DNA from: Halobellus ruber
Lineage (GTDB): Archaea; Halobacteriota; Halobacteria; Halobacteriales; Haloferacaceae
NCBI RefSeq assembly: GCF_014212355.1
Contig: NZ_JACKXD010000007.1
Location: 1 to 64,000 of the forward strand
DNA: 64,000 nt
Direction of reading: 5' to 3'
Position 1 is the stretch's first letter. Each line of letters opens with the position of its first letter. The notes under the pieces are model-generated. The model made no database searches. It saw only the letters and a list, made by a program, of their open reading frames with translations, and was not told the DNA's origin. This document shows positions 27,388 through 35,555 of the stretch, piece after piece. Position numbers and translations under genes: made by a program.

Positions 27388-27804
27388 GTGGTGTATGCCT
27401 TCCGTCCTATCGAGGAGCCGACGTTCCAAATTGGGTATGCGAAGTGTGCTGATGGGCGGTACGTGCCGTCGGAGTGCTTCACGCTCGGTGTGCGTGAGTT
27501 GCTTGTTGAGGGGCGTGTCGGTGTGTGTTCGGATCAGGCGACGCAGTCGTCGTGGCCGGTGCTTGTTGCCCCGGAACCGGTGGCGGTGAGCGCGGCGTCA
27601 ACGAAGTCCGTGCAGTGGCTTTCAAACGAGACGCGAGAGCGCGTGCGCGACAGGGGTGTTGAATCTGAGCGAGTGCCCGAACTGGACCCAGATCGGGAGC
27701 GTGATGAGCCGGCGTCACTGGTTGATCGTGTACTCCGGGTCCGGGTCGCGGAGCGCTGTGCGGAGCTGGGTGCGTGTGAATCTCCGTGCGGGGGTGATGC
27801 GTGA
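27388..27804 (+). CDS. Unrecognised protein, probably 5'-truncated
   Basis: The frame opens without an ATG; the best starts are GTG at 27388 or 27391, or TTG at 27367. The product of about 138 aa begins VVVYAFRPIEEPTFQIGYAK and ends in an Arg/Glu-rich helical region. The lack of a proper start and the adjoining HTH fragment suggest that the 5' end was lost. Codons are unusually rich in G and T at third positions (gtg, ttg, gat, ggg) compared with neighbours. It is joined to the next gene by a TGATG junction. Function unknown. Confidence 0.4.
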   Translation: MVYAFRPIEEPTFQIGYAKCADGRYVPSECFTLGVRELLVEGRVGVCSDQATQSSWPVLVAPEPVAVSAASTKSVQWLSNETRERVRDRGVESERVPELDPDRERDEPASLVDRVLRVRVAERCAELGACESPCGGDA

Positions 27805-28316
27805 TGTCGGACGTGCCGGCGTTTGATGATGAGCATTTGGAGATGGATCTCACGATTCCGGAGAGTGAGGATGAGGTGACGTTCCCGGATGTGTATGTGG
27901 GGTTGGAGATTGGGTTGTTGGCGCCGGGGGATGGGATCGTGACGGATCGACATCACGCGCCGGGGGAGCGGTACAGGCCGGATGATCCGTTGAATCAGAC
28001 TGAGGGGCAACTCACGTCGTTCCAGATGTCAGGGTGGTTGCGGCACGGCTGCGAACGTGTGTTGCAGGGTGCTAGAGCGACGGCGTGCTATCCGGGAGAG
28101 CCGGATGCGGAGTTTATGTTGGATGACGTGTACGAGCGTCACAAGAAATTGTCCTATGTTGAGGTCAGCGGTGTCGATTGGGCTCGTGTCCTCGGTGTAG
28201 ATCCGGACAAGGTTGATCTCGTGTCTAAAACGACTGAATTTCGCAGCAGCTCCCGCGAAGAGGTCTTCCCGGGTGACCGCGAGGCCGATCAGTCCAGACA
28301 GTCGAGCGAACCGTAG
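27804..28316 (+). CDS. Unrecognised acidic protein, probably 3'-truncated
   Basis: About 170 aa from the ATG at 27804, which shares a base with the preceding stop (TGATG). It contains a beta-rich stretch, EDEVTFPDVYVGLEIGLLAP, then FQMSGWLRHGCERVLQGA and TACYPGEPDAEFMLDDVY. A conserved-looking GWLRHG helix followed by a Cys is vaguely reminiscent of RAMP/Cas7-like proteins, but I cannot support that. Codon use is G/T rich to about 28,050 and then changes. The C-terminal 45 residues and a 28-base convergent overlap with the next gene suggest that the end has been replaced. Confidence 0.45.
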   Translation: MSDVPAFDDEHLEMDLTIPESEDEVTFPDVYVGLEIGLLAPGDGIVTDRHHAPGERYRPDDPLNQTEGQLTSFQMSGWLRHGCERVLQGARATACYPGEPDAEFMLDDVYERHKKLSYVEVSGVDWARVLGVDPDKVDLVSKTTEFRSSSREEVFPGDREADQSRQSSEP

Positions 28317-28957
28317 AGTTCCTCGTTCTGAATATGTGTACAGAACTGTGCGCAGAGCCGACAGCAGTCCGCGGCATCGGTGAACGCCCGGACACTGGCA
28401 TCCCAGCGCGCGTGGACGGCGCCAAGCATCGCACTTCGAACCGATGGTTCGGTCGCGACCATAACCCGTCGCGCACGCGTTGGTGGCGTTGCATCGGCTG
28501 CCGGCCCCTGCATTCCAGCTGTTGATAGAATATCCTCGAGGACGCTCCCGATCTCGATCCCGACACCGAGGTTGTCGCCGACCTGTGGAGCGATGAAGAT
28601 CGTTGCATTACTCGCTTGCGCAAAGGCGATACTCTGTGTGGCGGCATCCATCTCGTCGAGCGGAATCCCGACGTCGATTGCGAGGAAGGCATTGAAGCCG
28701 CGGTCGCGGAGGCAGTCCCGCGTTTCCTGCAGGAGCCGCAAGACCTCGTCTTCGGCGTACTCGCCGCTGGTATCGTCCCACGTCGCAAACGACGGGGCAT
28801 CGGTTTCGACATCGGCGTCCGCCGGCAGCAGCGCGTCGACGTCGAATGTCCGATATGGGCCCATCAGATAGACGAGAAACTGTTCCCGCCGAACTGGAGC
28901 GAGCGCATCTGAATCACCGGCGGCACGGGGGAGATTATCGATAATCCGTTGCCGCAT
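28289..28957 (-). CDS. DUF7509-like haloarchaeal protein (nucleoside deoxyribosyltransferase-like fold)
   Basis: 222 aa, ATG at 28957. It contains YLMGPYRTFD early, then EVLRLLQETRDCLRDRGFNA, ATQSIAFAQASNATIFIAPQ and GVGIEIGSVLEDI. The order GPY, S/A-N-A strand and G-x-E-x-G helix recalls the nucleoside 2-deoxyribosyltransferase fold. I recall such haloarchaeal proteins as DUF7509. The C-terminus carries a Cys/His group (CCRLCAQFCTHIQ). It is divergently transcribed from the HTH gene at 29070 across a 112-base AT-rich promoter region. Enzymatic activity not established. Confidence 0.65.
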   Translation of the reverse strand: MRQRIIDNLPRAAGDSDALAPVRREQFLVYLMGPYRTFDVDALLPADADVETDAPSFATWDDTSGEYAEDEVLRLLQETRDCLRDRGFNAFLAIDVGIPLDEMDAATQSIAFAQASNATIFIAPQVGDNLGVGIEIGSVLEDILSTAGMQGPAADATPPTRARRVMVATEPSVRSAMLGAVHARWDASVRAFTDAADCCRLCAQFCTHIQNEELYGSLDCLD

Positions 28958-29069
28958 TCGACTCGTTGATTCGGAATGGCTGTATATAAATATCGATGTT
29001 CTCAGAAATATTCTAGTCGAGAACGACTAAGTACGTGGCGTCCCAACGTAGAACCCGAGGCACCCTCAA

Positions 29070-29462
29070 ATGTCCGAAACCGATCGCCAGCCAACAGAGG
29101 AGGTTCGTCAGCCGGAACCACCGCTTCCCGAGGATAGCGGGCTGACGCTCGAGGAGTATCTCGCGATGCAACAGGCGATCGGCCATCCGACGCGGTTCCG
29201 GATCCTCCGCACGCTCGTCGCCAACGACGAACTGAGTGCTGCCGATCTCAAGGCCGCGGTCGATGTCGAATCCCACAATTTCCACTACCATCTCGACGAA
29301 CTGGTCGACGTCGGGCTCGTTGACAAGCGCCAGCGACGGACCGCTGACAGCCAGGGTTTTTACACGTACTATCGGCCGACGGCAATGGGGCGGGGTATTC
29401 TCGAGCACGGTGTCGAGGAGCTGATGCGCCGTGAACGGGAGTTCAACGACGCTTATTCGTAG
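29070..29462 (+). CDS. ArsR-like winged-helix transcriptional regulator
   Basis: 130 aa. A winged HTH is clear at residues about 30 to 105: GHPTRFRILRTLVANDELSA, then the recognition helix SHNFHYHLDELVDVGLVDKR and a wing with FYTYYRPT. It has an acidic N-terminal extension and no metal-binding cysteines, so metal sensing of the classic ArsR type is unlikely. It is divergent from the DUF7509-like gene; autoregulation or control of that gene through the shared 28958-29069 region is plausible. Confidence 0.8.
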   Translation: MSETDRQPTEEVRQPEPPLPEDSGLTLEEYLAMQQAIGHPTRFRILRTLVANDELSAADLKAAVDVESHNFHYHLDELVDVGLVDKRQRRTADSQGFYTYYRPTAMGRGILEHGVEELMRREREFNDAYS

Positions 29463-29540
29463 GTTGTCGTAGGGTTCTCTGTCCCGGTCGGTGATCCAGT
29501 TACCCTCTCGAATTCTTGTTGAGACCACAGTATGTCACGG

Positions 29541-29584
29541 AATTAACCAACAGACTGTCTGATGAGTCGATGTGTTGGTTAATT
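29541..29584. repeat. 12-bp perfect inverted repeat in a 343-base gap
   Basis: AATTAACCAACA (29541-29552) and TGTTGGTTAATT (29573-29584) are perfect inverted copies around 20 bases. It lies 80 bases after the HTH gene and could be a terminator stem, an operator or an IS terminus. The rest of the gap (to 29805) has no gene. A G/C-rich stretch at about 29,690 to 29,715 with CACGGGGCTTGCCCC looks like the right end of an IS200/IS605-type element, but too little is left to be sure. Confidence 0.35.
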
Positions 29585-29805
29585 TCTTTCGACGCGATGT
29601 TTGTAGATCCCGTGTGGCTGTACGAACAAGATCGCATTTTTTCACGGTTCAGTAGTGGCAGAACGGTGGCTTCACAAGCGGTCCGAGGCGGATGCACGGG
29701 GCTTGCCCCCGAGGTGGTGGACTAACAACCGACAGTACAGGAGGTCACTATCTTATGCCGCTTCCGTGGAGTTAAGTTCTCTACTAGCCAGGTATAGACT
29801 ATCGA

Positions 29806-30237
29806 ATGGTCGAAATTCCGGACTCGCTTCGCTCTGTTTTCAGCGCGACTGTTCACGAGCGTGACGGGACATACGTTCTCGAGGTTCCGTCCGGAGAACT
29901 CAGCTATGACGCTGTCTCTCTCGGAGAAACGTATCGGATCGCTGTCTTTGACGCACCCACGTCGGCGCAGGATGAGCACGAGTCCGCGTCCGCAGATCGT
30001 GCCCAGTCTGACCGTCAGCGTGAATTTTCTGAGCCGCCTGTTGAGGAGGGTGAAGTACGCGAGGTGACAATCGAAACGGTCGGTGACCAGGGTGACGGGA
30101 TCGCGAAAGTCGACCGCGGCTACGTCGTGATCGTCCCCGATACCCAACCCGGCCAGCAGCCGACCGTGGAGATCGAGCAGGTGCAACAGAACGTCGCGTT
30201 CGCCAGTGTGGTTGCGTCTGATTCTCGTTCGCTCTGA
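29806..30237 (+). CDS. TRAM-domain protein
   Basis: 143 aa. The C-terminal 65 residues are a TRAM domain (EVTIETVGDQGDGIAKVDR, then YVVIVPDTQPGQQPTVEIEQ), a small beta-barrel that binds RNA and is used in archaea as an RNA chaperone-like module. The N-terminal 45 residues (beta strands around DGTYVLEVPSGELSYDAV) and an acidic linker complete the protein, as in many haloarchaeal TRAM proteins of this length. Single gene, convergent with the partition cassette. Confidence 0.85.
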   Translation: MVEIPDSLRSVFSATVHERDGTYVLEVPSGELSYDAVSLGETYRIAVFDAPTSAQDEHESASADRAQSDRQREFSEPPVEEGEVREVTIETVGDQGDGIAKVDRGYVVIVPDTQPGQQPTVEIEQVQQNVAFASVVASDSRSL

Positions 30238-30323
30238 TTACGTACCTCTGGCTATGTATCGGTCCGAAGAAGGGATTGAGTCGTATTAGAAAAAACTTGA
30301 TCTGTGAGCCAGCGAGTTAGTGT

Positions 30324-30794
30324 TCAGTCGTCTTTGAATTCGTCAAGGACGTACTCTTCTAGTTCAGGATGATCGAGTCCAGCGCGTAACAAGCCCTCCA
30401 TGAAGTGCTTGTGTTTCTCGACTTGAGCCTCATCGTTCAGTGTCCGCTGAGCATTGAACTTCTCGAAGCGATTCTGCACAGTCTTTTTCAAGTCGGGAGT
30501 TACGTACAGCGGGAACGGGGAGCGAGACCGGACGGTGCCTTCTTCCGTCTCTGACTCTGTCCCGTTCCCAGTTTCGTCATCCTCAGAAGACTCATCTGTA
30601 GATTGCGTAATTTGCGTAGATTCCGTATTGTCTGGGGACGATGCTTCGCTGGCATCACTATCCGAGGCAGATTCTGTTTCAACTTCATTGCTGAGCTCCT
30701 CTGTGTCTCGCTCTTCATCCGCTGCGTCACCCTTGGTCCCCTTGATTCGATCCCCGAGCATCTGTCCAAGGGCGTCGTCGTCCTCTTCAGGCAT
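30324..30794 (-). CDS. ParA-associated acidic protein, probable centromere-binding partner
   Basis: 156 aa. Its start overlaps the ParA stop by eight bases, so the two are co-translated. The N-terminal 90 residues are low complexity and acidic (E, D, S, T). The C-terminal 65 (FPLYVTPDLKKTVQNRFEKF onward, HKHFMEGLLRAGLDHPELEE) form a compact helical domain of the sort seen in haloarchaeal ParA partners. Plasmid partition needs an adaptor that binds the centromere, and this is the only candidate beside ParA. Its own coding sequence carries three copies of the 9-bp repeat found upstream of parA. Confidence 0.65.
   Translation of the reverse strand: MPEEDDDALGQMLGDRIKGTKGDAADEERDTEELSNEVETESASDSDASEASSPDNTESTQITQSTDESSEDDETGNGTESETEEGTVRSRSPFPLYVTPDLKKTVQNRFEKFNAQRTLNDEAQVEKHKHFMEGLLRAGLDHPELEEYVLDEFKDD
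30599..30625. repeat. Three 9-bp partition-type repeats inside the ParA-partner gene
   Basis: TAGATTGCG, TAATTTGCG and TAGATTCCG follow each other without a gap. They match units of the large array at 31647-31942; TAGATTCCG recurs exactly at 31914-31922. They fall in the low-complexity part of the protein and encode its ESTQITQST stretch. Confidence 0.6.
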
Positions 30795-31596
30795 AGTGTC
30801 CCTCCACGTGGTCGGCGAGGCGGTCGTAGATCTCCCGCACTTCCTCGGCCTTCTGATTACGGTGGCGGTTCGATGGCTCGAATTCGTATACTGAATGCCC
30901 TTGGTTGAACGCCCCTTCGATTGCGACGGTCTCTGGGACGATGAAGACGTTCTCTTCGCCGAGGTTATCCAAAAACCAGTCGAGGCGGTTATCGCTGATT
31001 TTGTTTCTCGTCACTGCGTTCACGACTGCGCCGACGATGCCGATATCGCGCTGGAATTCTCGTTCGAGCTGGGTAATCTCCTGGGTGAGGAGATTCATTG
31101 AGAAGGTTGCGATCGAATCCGCTCGTGAGACAAAGAGAACGTTTTCTGCCGCGAGAAGTGCTCCGTCGGCGAGTGGTCCAAGGTTCGGTGGCGAATCGAT
31201 TAGCATGTAATCGTAATCGCTTTCGACCTCATCAAGGATCATATCGAGTCGTTCGAGCGACCGGTTTGCCGACCAGAGTTCACGTTCGAGCTTGAAATTA
31301 CTCCCGTGAGCAGGAAGGACATCGAACTCCTCGTGTGACTGTATAATATCGTTAACCTCACTAAACCGCTCGAAATCGAGCATAAGGTCGTACAACGAGA
31401 CGGCGTCACCGCTCACGTAATAATCTCGGAAACCGAGTGTGATTGTAGCGAACCCCTGTGGATCAGCGTCGACGAGCAGGACGTCGTTCTCATCCGCGAG
31501 CGCTTCTGCGTACGCGAGTGCCCCACAGACATTGATTGTGGTGGTTGATTTCCCAACGCCCCCCTTCTGCATCGCAACTGTGAGCCTATTCGCCAT
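30787..31596 (-). CDS. parA: ParA-family partition ATPase
   Basis: 269 aa. The frame is open further upstream, but I chose the ATG at 31596 (MANRLTVAMQKGGVGKST) because it places the deviant Walker A (KGGVGKST, residues 11 to 18) at the normal N-terminal position. The upstream codons run through the repeat array and are not protein-like. Other motifs: VLLVDADPQGFAT (motif A') and YDYMLIDSPPNLGPLADGAL (Walker B). It has no N-terminal HTH, so it is the short type. It segregates plasmid or chromid copies on the nucleoid using ATP, with the downstream protein as adaptor. Confidence 0.9.
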   Translation of the reverse strand: MANRLTVAMQKGGVGKSTTTINVCGALAYAEALADENDVLLVDADPQGFATITLGFRDYYVSGDAVSLYDLMLDFERFSEVNDIIQSHEEFDVLPAHGSNFKLERELWSANRSLERLDMILDEVESDYDYMLIDSPPNLGPLADGALLAAENVLFVSRADSIATFSMNLLTQEITQLEREFQRDIGIVGAVVNAVTRNKISDNRLDWFLDNLGEENVFIVPETVAIEGAFNQGHSVYEFEPSNRHRNQKAEEVREIYDRLADHVEGHYA

Positions 31597-31646
31597 CTCG
31601 ATCACCGTTGATTGACGTGCTAGCTCGTGGGGTACACATAGTCTGT

Positions 31647-31942
31647 GCATTTCGTGATTTACGTATATTCCGTATTGCGTGGTGGCTCTGCAAATTGCGT
31701 AAATCACGAATTGTACGCAATTGACGAAAGCCACGAAAATTACGACTATCTCGAATTTTGCGTAATTTGCGCACATTACGATCACGGCCTCTGAATTGGA
31801 TAGGTCTTTGCGGGATTGACGGGCTCTCCCTTCGTTTTCCGCTCCACATCAGTGGTGGCATATTTCGTAATTCACGGAGATTACACATAAATCTGTGTCA
31901 GACGTCTATTTCGTAGATTCCGTAAATTACGAGTTATACGTA
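31647..31942. repeat. Array of about 20 phased 9-bp repeats (candidate centromere/parS and parA operator)
   Basis: On the minus strand a 9-base unit close to CGNAANTTA repeats in register. There are ten units in exactly 90 bases at 31691-31780, three units at 31647-31673, about two at 31866-31884 and about four at 31911-31942. The array lies directly before parA, where partition centromeres of type I par loci are usually found. Short phased repeats like these are typical of binding by small ribbon-helix-helix or HTH adaptors that spiral along DNA. An iteron-type replication origin is an alternative. No gene is present here. Confidence 0.65.
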
Positions 31943-32285
31943 ATCTGCAGTTGTTGAACAACCACCCTGACTTGGACAGCGAGATCCAGTGCAAAAGCTG
32001 GGCGGGACAGACGAGATCGTCTCACGGCATTCTCTAAGTTCCAAACCGGTATGATTAGTCCCCTCGCCGTCCGTCGAAAATCGGGGTAAATGAGTTGACC
32101 ACAGCTGATATCCTTTGGCCTGAAGCGACGCCAGGCAGTAGCTGAGGCTGGATGTCTCAATGCATATGGCTCGATCGGCCGTAATCATCTACCTTGTTCT
32201 GTGAGTTGTCGTAGATTCCCTGCGATAGGAGATAGCCTACAGACCCCAATATTTAGTGTTTCGAGTTTCGTAACTCTATACAACA
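31943..32285. other. Non-coding stretch between the repeat array and the toxin-antitoxin pair
   Basis: No credible reading frame. A TATA-like CCAATATTTAG at about 32,246 to 32,256 lies some 30 bases before the ATG at 32286 and is the likely promoter of the following operon. The rest shows no clear repeats. Confidence 0.4.
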
Positions 32286-32903
32286 ATGTCCTACGACACG
32301 GACCACGTCCAGAATGCAGGTGGAACTCCTGAGCGAATCACGGGTATCCATACGTTCACGGATCTTGTAAATAACGTCGCCCTTGCCGCCCTCTATACGA
32401 ATATCCGCAGCAAAGGGACTGCGACCGGTCCTGAACTCGTCGACGAGGCGGCAGTCTCGAAGAAAACTGTCTACGACTATCTCAGTACACTCGCCAGTGC
32501 AGGACTTATTACCGACATCGGCGAAGAGAACGGCGCGACAACCTACGCCGCCGAGGACTTCGAACTGACCCTAACGGTACGAGACGTGGCAGTGTCGATT
32601 ACACCGTCGCTGGTGGCGGTACTGAGCCATCGAGACGAATATCCTGTCATCGACCGCGTCCTCGAAGAACACGGCCTGTTGACGTTTGCTCTCGCACACG
32701 ATCTCGTGATGGATCATCACGAAGGAGAAGTCACCATACGCCAGATTGGGGACCTCACAGGCCTCTCCTCCGGGATGACTTACGACCTCGTCGACGCCAT
32801 CTACGCGATTCGGGACTTCGGTGAGAGTGCGTCCAGCCCAGAGACGTACACTCCATCCACCGTCGACAGTAAGCAGCACAACGGCGACGAGACTGAGGAA
32901 TGA
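32286..32903 (+). CDS. HTH-domain antitoxin-like protein (DUF7437-like)
   Basis: 205 aa. The N-terminal 90 residues form a winged HTH (VALAALYTNIRSKGTATGPE, then VSKKTVYDYLSTLASAGLI). The C-terminal half carries a second HTH-like segment (VTIRQIGDLTGLSSGMTYDL). I recall this architecture as the haloarchaeal DUF7437 family, which is regularly paired with a PIN-like protein. The stop overlaps the start of the PIN-like gene by ATGA. Probably represses its own operon and neutralises the toxin. Confidence 0.75.
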   Translation: MSYDTDHVQNAGGTPERITGIHTFTDLVNNVALAALYTNIRSKGTATGPELVDEAAVSKKTVYDYLSTLASAGLITDIGEENGATTYAAEDFELTLTVRDVAVSITPSLVAVLSHRDEYPVIDRVLEEHGLLTFALAHDLVMDHHEGEVTIRQIGDLTGLSSGMTYDLVDAIYAIRDFGESASSPETYTPSTVDSKQHNGDETEE

Positions 32904-33475
32904 GCGCGGGCGAACACGGCCGGGTTTACACGGCCAACATCGTCGATACAGTCGTCTTTCGGAGTCTCGGGAAACACCCGAACTCACATCTCGACAGGCT
33001 CAAAGATGCCGTCAAGCAAGCACAAACTGAGATTTGGGTTCCAGAACTCATCTACGAGGAACTGGCAGACCACGGCACAGATGGCACGACGAACCCGTAT
33101 CTGGATCACGGAATCGACGACGGGTGGATTCGTGTCGTATCGCTACCAGATCCAGAGAGTGACTCGGCTGACGCCGAGTCCGGTCCCACTATGGAGGCGT
33201 GGCAGGAGGCCAACCACTTCCTCAACCAGCATAGCAAGTATCCCACGACGAACAACCGGCGAGATGGAACGATAGTAGCTCTCGGAGTCCACCTCTTCGA
33301 GCGGAACAAGCGGATTCGCGTCATCACGCATACCGCCGACGAACTGCTGGCGAAAGCCTGTGCAATCATCCCGCCGGAGTTCGGCTACCACGAGGTTGTA
33401 TCACGATACTACCATCCGCCTGCGACTGCGAAAGAGCAATTCCCCACAATCGCCAGTCTTAGTTGGGATCAGTAG
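32900..33475 (+). CDS. PIN-like toxin paired with the HTH protein
   Basis: 191 aa, ATGA overlap with the HTH gene. Seen: TANIVDTVVFRSLGK at the N-terminus (first acidic residue after a strand), ELIYEELADHG in the middle, RRDGTIVALGVHLFER and VITHTADELLAKA, giving the D, E, D, (T/D)xD spacing of PIN-type RNases, although the usual final Asp pair is written THTADE. Likely a ribonuclease toxin of a VapC-like system. Plasmid stabilisation next to ParA fits the context. Confidence 0.7.
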   Translation: MSAGEHGRVYTANIVDTVVFRSLGKHPNSHLDRLKDAVKQAQTEIWVPELIYEELADHGTDGTTNPYLDHGIDDGWIRVVSLPDPESDSADAESGPTMEAWQEANHFLNQHSKYPTTNNRRDGTIVALGVHLFERNKRIRVITHTADELLAKACAIIPPEFGYHEVVSRYYHPPATAKEQFPTIASLSWDQ

Positions 33476-33605
33476 TACTCTCTCGGATCGCGTCCCATCT
33501 AGTCGTAGATACCGTGTCTCTCCCTCGTAAAATTCTACTGGACAGGGGGGTAGAAACGCGATACAGAAAGACGAATTCTTGGCTTCGCCTGTGCGAGGCT
33601 CCGGT

Positions 33606-35282
33606 GTGGCTTCGACACGCGACAGTCGTCAGACGGTATTTCGACAAATCGCGCGCCGACAGTACCGTGATTGGCCATCCTACGCAGAAGATCCGGTCTG
33701 TGATCAGTCCACGCTCGCTGGTCTGGAATCAGACATCCGTACCGTTGCAGAGACGTGGTTCGGACACGACGCCCACCACTCTGTCGAGGAGTTCGTCGCT
33801 TCTTTCCCCCTGGTATATTTAGGGTTTGAAGCACACGACACCTACTCAGGGACTCCGCGATACGAGATAGAGGCCCTATCTCGCGTCTTCTTGCTCAAGG
33901 AAATCCACGGCTTCGATCACGAGACTACGCTAGTCGAGTACCTCGAATGTCGACCCGATTTCGTCGACCAACTTGGACTTGAGGCGATTCCGGATCAATC
34001 GACACTGTGGCGAAGCTGGCACGACCGGTTTACTGCAGAGTTACGCGAGACAGTCTTGACGGGCGCTCGGATGATCCTCATCAAGGCGGATAACGAGGGT
34101 GTTTCAGTCCCACGCGAGCCTGAGAGACGCACCCAGCAGCAGAACAATCGCGGAAAGCAGGATTTCCCCGATGATCGGACTGTCTTGGAACAGGCGGGTC
34201 GAATCACCGACTATGTCAGCCGTGTTGTCTTTCCGGCGTTCTCGCTGGATCGGGGTGAGGGCTGTGAGATTTACGAGAACGCATACTGGGGCCTCCAAAC
34301 GTATCTGGGCCTTCGCGAAAATTTGGCTGCTAACGAGGGCGCTCGCAGCTTCGTCTACGAGTCGACGCGGGACAGGACGCCGCTGGGTCACGCCCATCGC
34401 GAGCAGATTCGCGATTTCTCGATTGAAGAGGTGCGAGCGATGTACCAGCAGTCCATCACTCGGCTCCTAAACGAAGTTTCGGAGACAGAGCAGTTCTTTC
34501 GAGCCGGGGTGGTCGCAATCGAGATTACCGAAGCTGACCCGTTCAGCGACGATAGAACGGGCTACGAAGACGAGATCATCGGGACGAAGGAGAAGACCGA
34601 CGAATACGCCTACTAGTGGGCGACGGTCCAGCTGGTCGGGAATGCCGTCCCGCTGGTCCTTGATGCTCGCCTGGTACGGAAAGGCGAGTCACGACTGGAA
34701 ATCATCGAGGACTTGCTCGATTCGGCTGAGGACCTCGTCTATGTCGATAACGTCCTGATGGACCGGGAGTTCGATAGCCAGCACGTCCTGGAGATGATCA
34801 GCCAGCGCGGGCTCTCCTACGTCGTGCCAAAGCGGATGCAGACCAGCGAGAAGGCTCAGGCGAACCGATTGCTCCAGCGTGACCAGGACCGATACGAGAC
34901 CGACTGGAAGCTCCACCTCGGGAAGAACGAATGGCACGAAACAACACTGATCTACCGGCGGAAAGAGGACTCCGAGCACGACGACCACCGGCAGTATTCG
35001 GTGTTCATGACGAACCGGGGGAGCGGACACCTTACGGAGTATGGCTACCGATGGGAAATAGAGAGCGGCTATAGATCGATAAAGCGGTTCATGGCGGCGA
35101 CGACGTCGAAGGATTTCGGGCTGCGGTTCTTCTACTTCGCATTCGCCTGCCTGTTGTACTCAATCTGGCGGGCTGTCGATCTGCTCGTACAGGTCGAATT
35201 GACTGGGGAGTACGAGCACTCACCGGTGATTACAGCGGACAACACGCTGACGCTGCTGAAGAAGGAGACTGAAATCGGGTAG
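33606..35282 (+). pseudogene. IS4-like transposase gene interrupted by an amber codon
   Basis: About 559 codons aligned to the intact copy at 42064, starting at the matching GTG at 33606. A TAG at 34614-34616 replaces the CAG (Gln) of the other copy (DEYAYQWAT there), so one C-to-T change splits the gene. The second half is open to 35282. Motifs remain: DNVLMDREFDSQHVL around the second catalytic Asp, and Y-x2-R-x3-E-x6-K (YGYRWEIESGYRSIK), the YREK signature of IS4-type transposases. Otherwise both halves look undamaged, so the mutation is probably recent. Suppression is not expected. Confidence 0.85.
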
Positions 35283-35471
35283 TGAGGAACTCTATTCGGG
35301 TTAGCGTGCCGTCTGAGTGGCTACACTATTGGAAGTCTCGAAAATTCGCCCATACGATTGGGAGTATGACAAGAATAGCCGCTTGGAGAGCCATCTGGGG
35401 CAGTTTCCGCTGACCGAATCGGTCAAATTCACGCATCACAGCCCTGCTAAACCCCCTGTAGTCTCAACTTC
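33606..35471 (+). mobile_element. IS4-like insertion sequence, copy 1 (left end not defined)
   Basis: The right end is inferred from conservation with copy 2: similarity runs through CTGTAGTCTCAACTTC to about 35471 and then stops. I could not find the matching left inverted repeat with confidence, so the start given is that of the transposase. The 3' noncoding tail of about 190 bases is well conserved between the copies. Confidence 0.6.
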
Positions 35472-35555
35472 CAATGGCCGACAGTAGTTGAGACCGACCA
35501 TCCCAATGCATATGGAATGTATTCTTTGCAACTCCAGAAAGAGAATCATGGAACC

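Noticed and set aside
27804-28316. Cas7/RAMP-family protein
   Set aside because: Only a faint resemblance around GWLRHG; no glycine-rich loop or other Cas genes nearby.
31586-31888. Arg-rich frame with a regular R-x-x repeat on the minus strand
   Set aside because: The periodicity is produced by the 9-bp DNA repeats read in triplets; it is not a protein.
31647-31942. CRISPR array
   Set aside because: The units are 9 bp and contiguous, with no spacers; no cas gene was recognised in the window.
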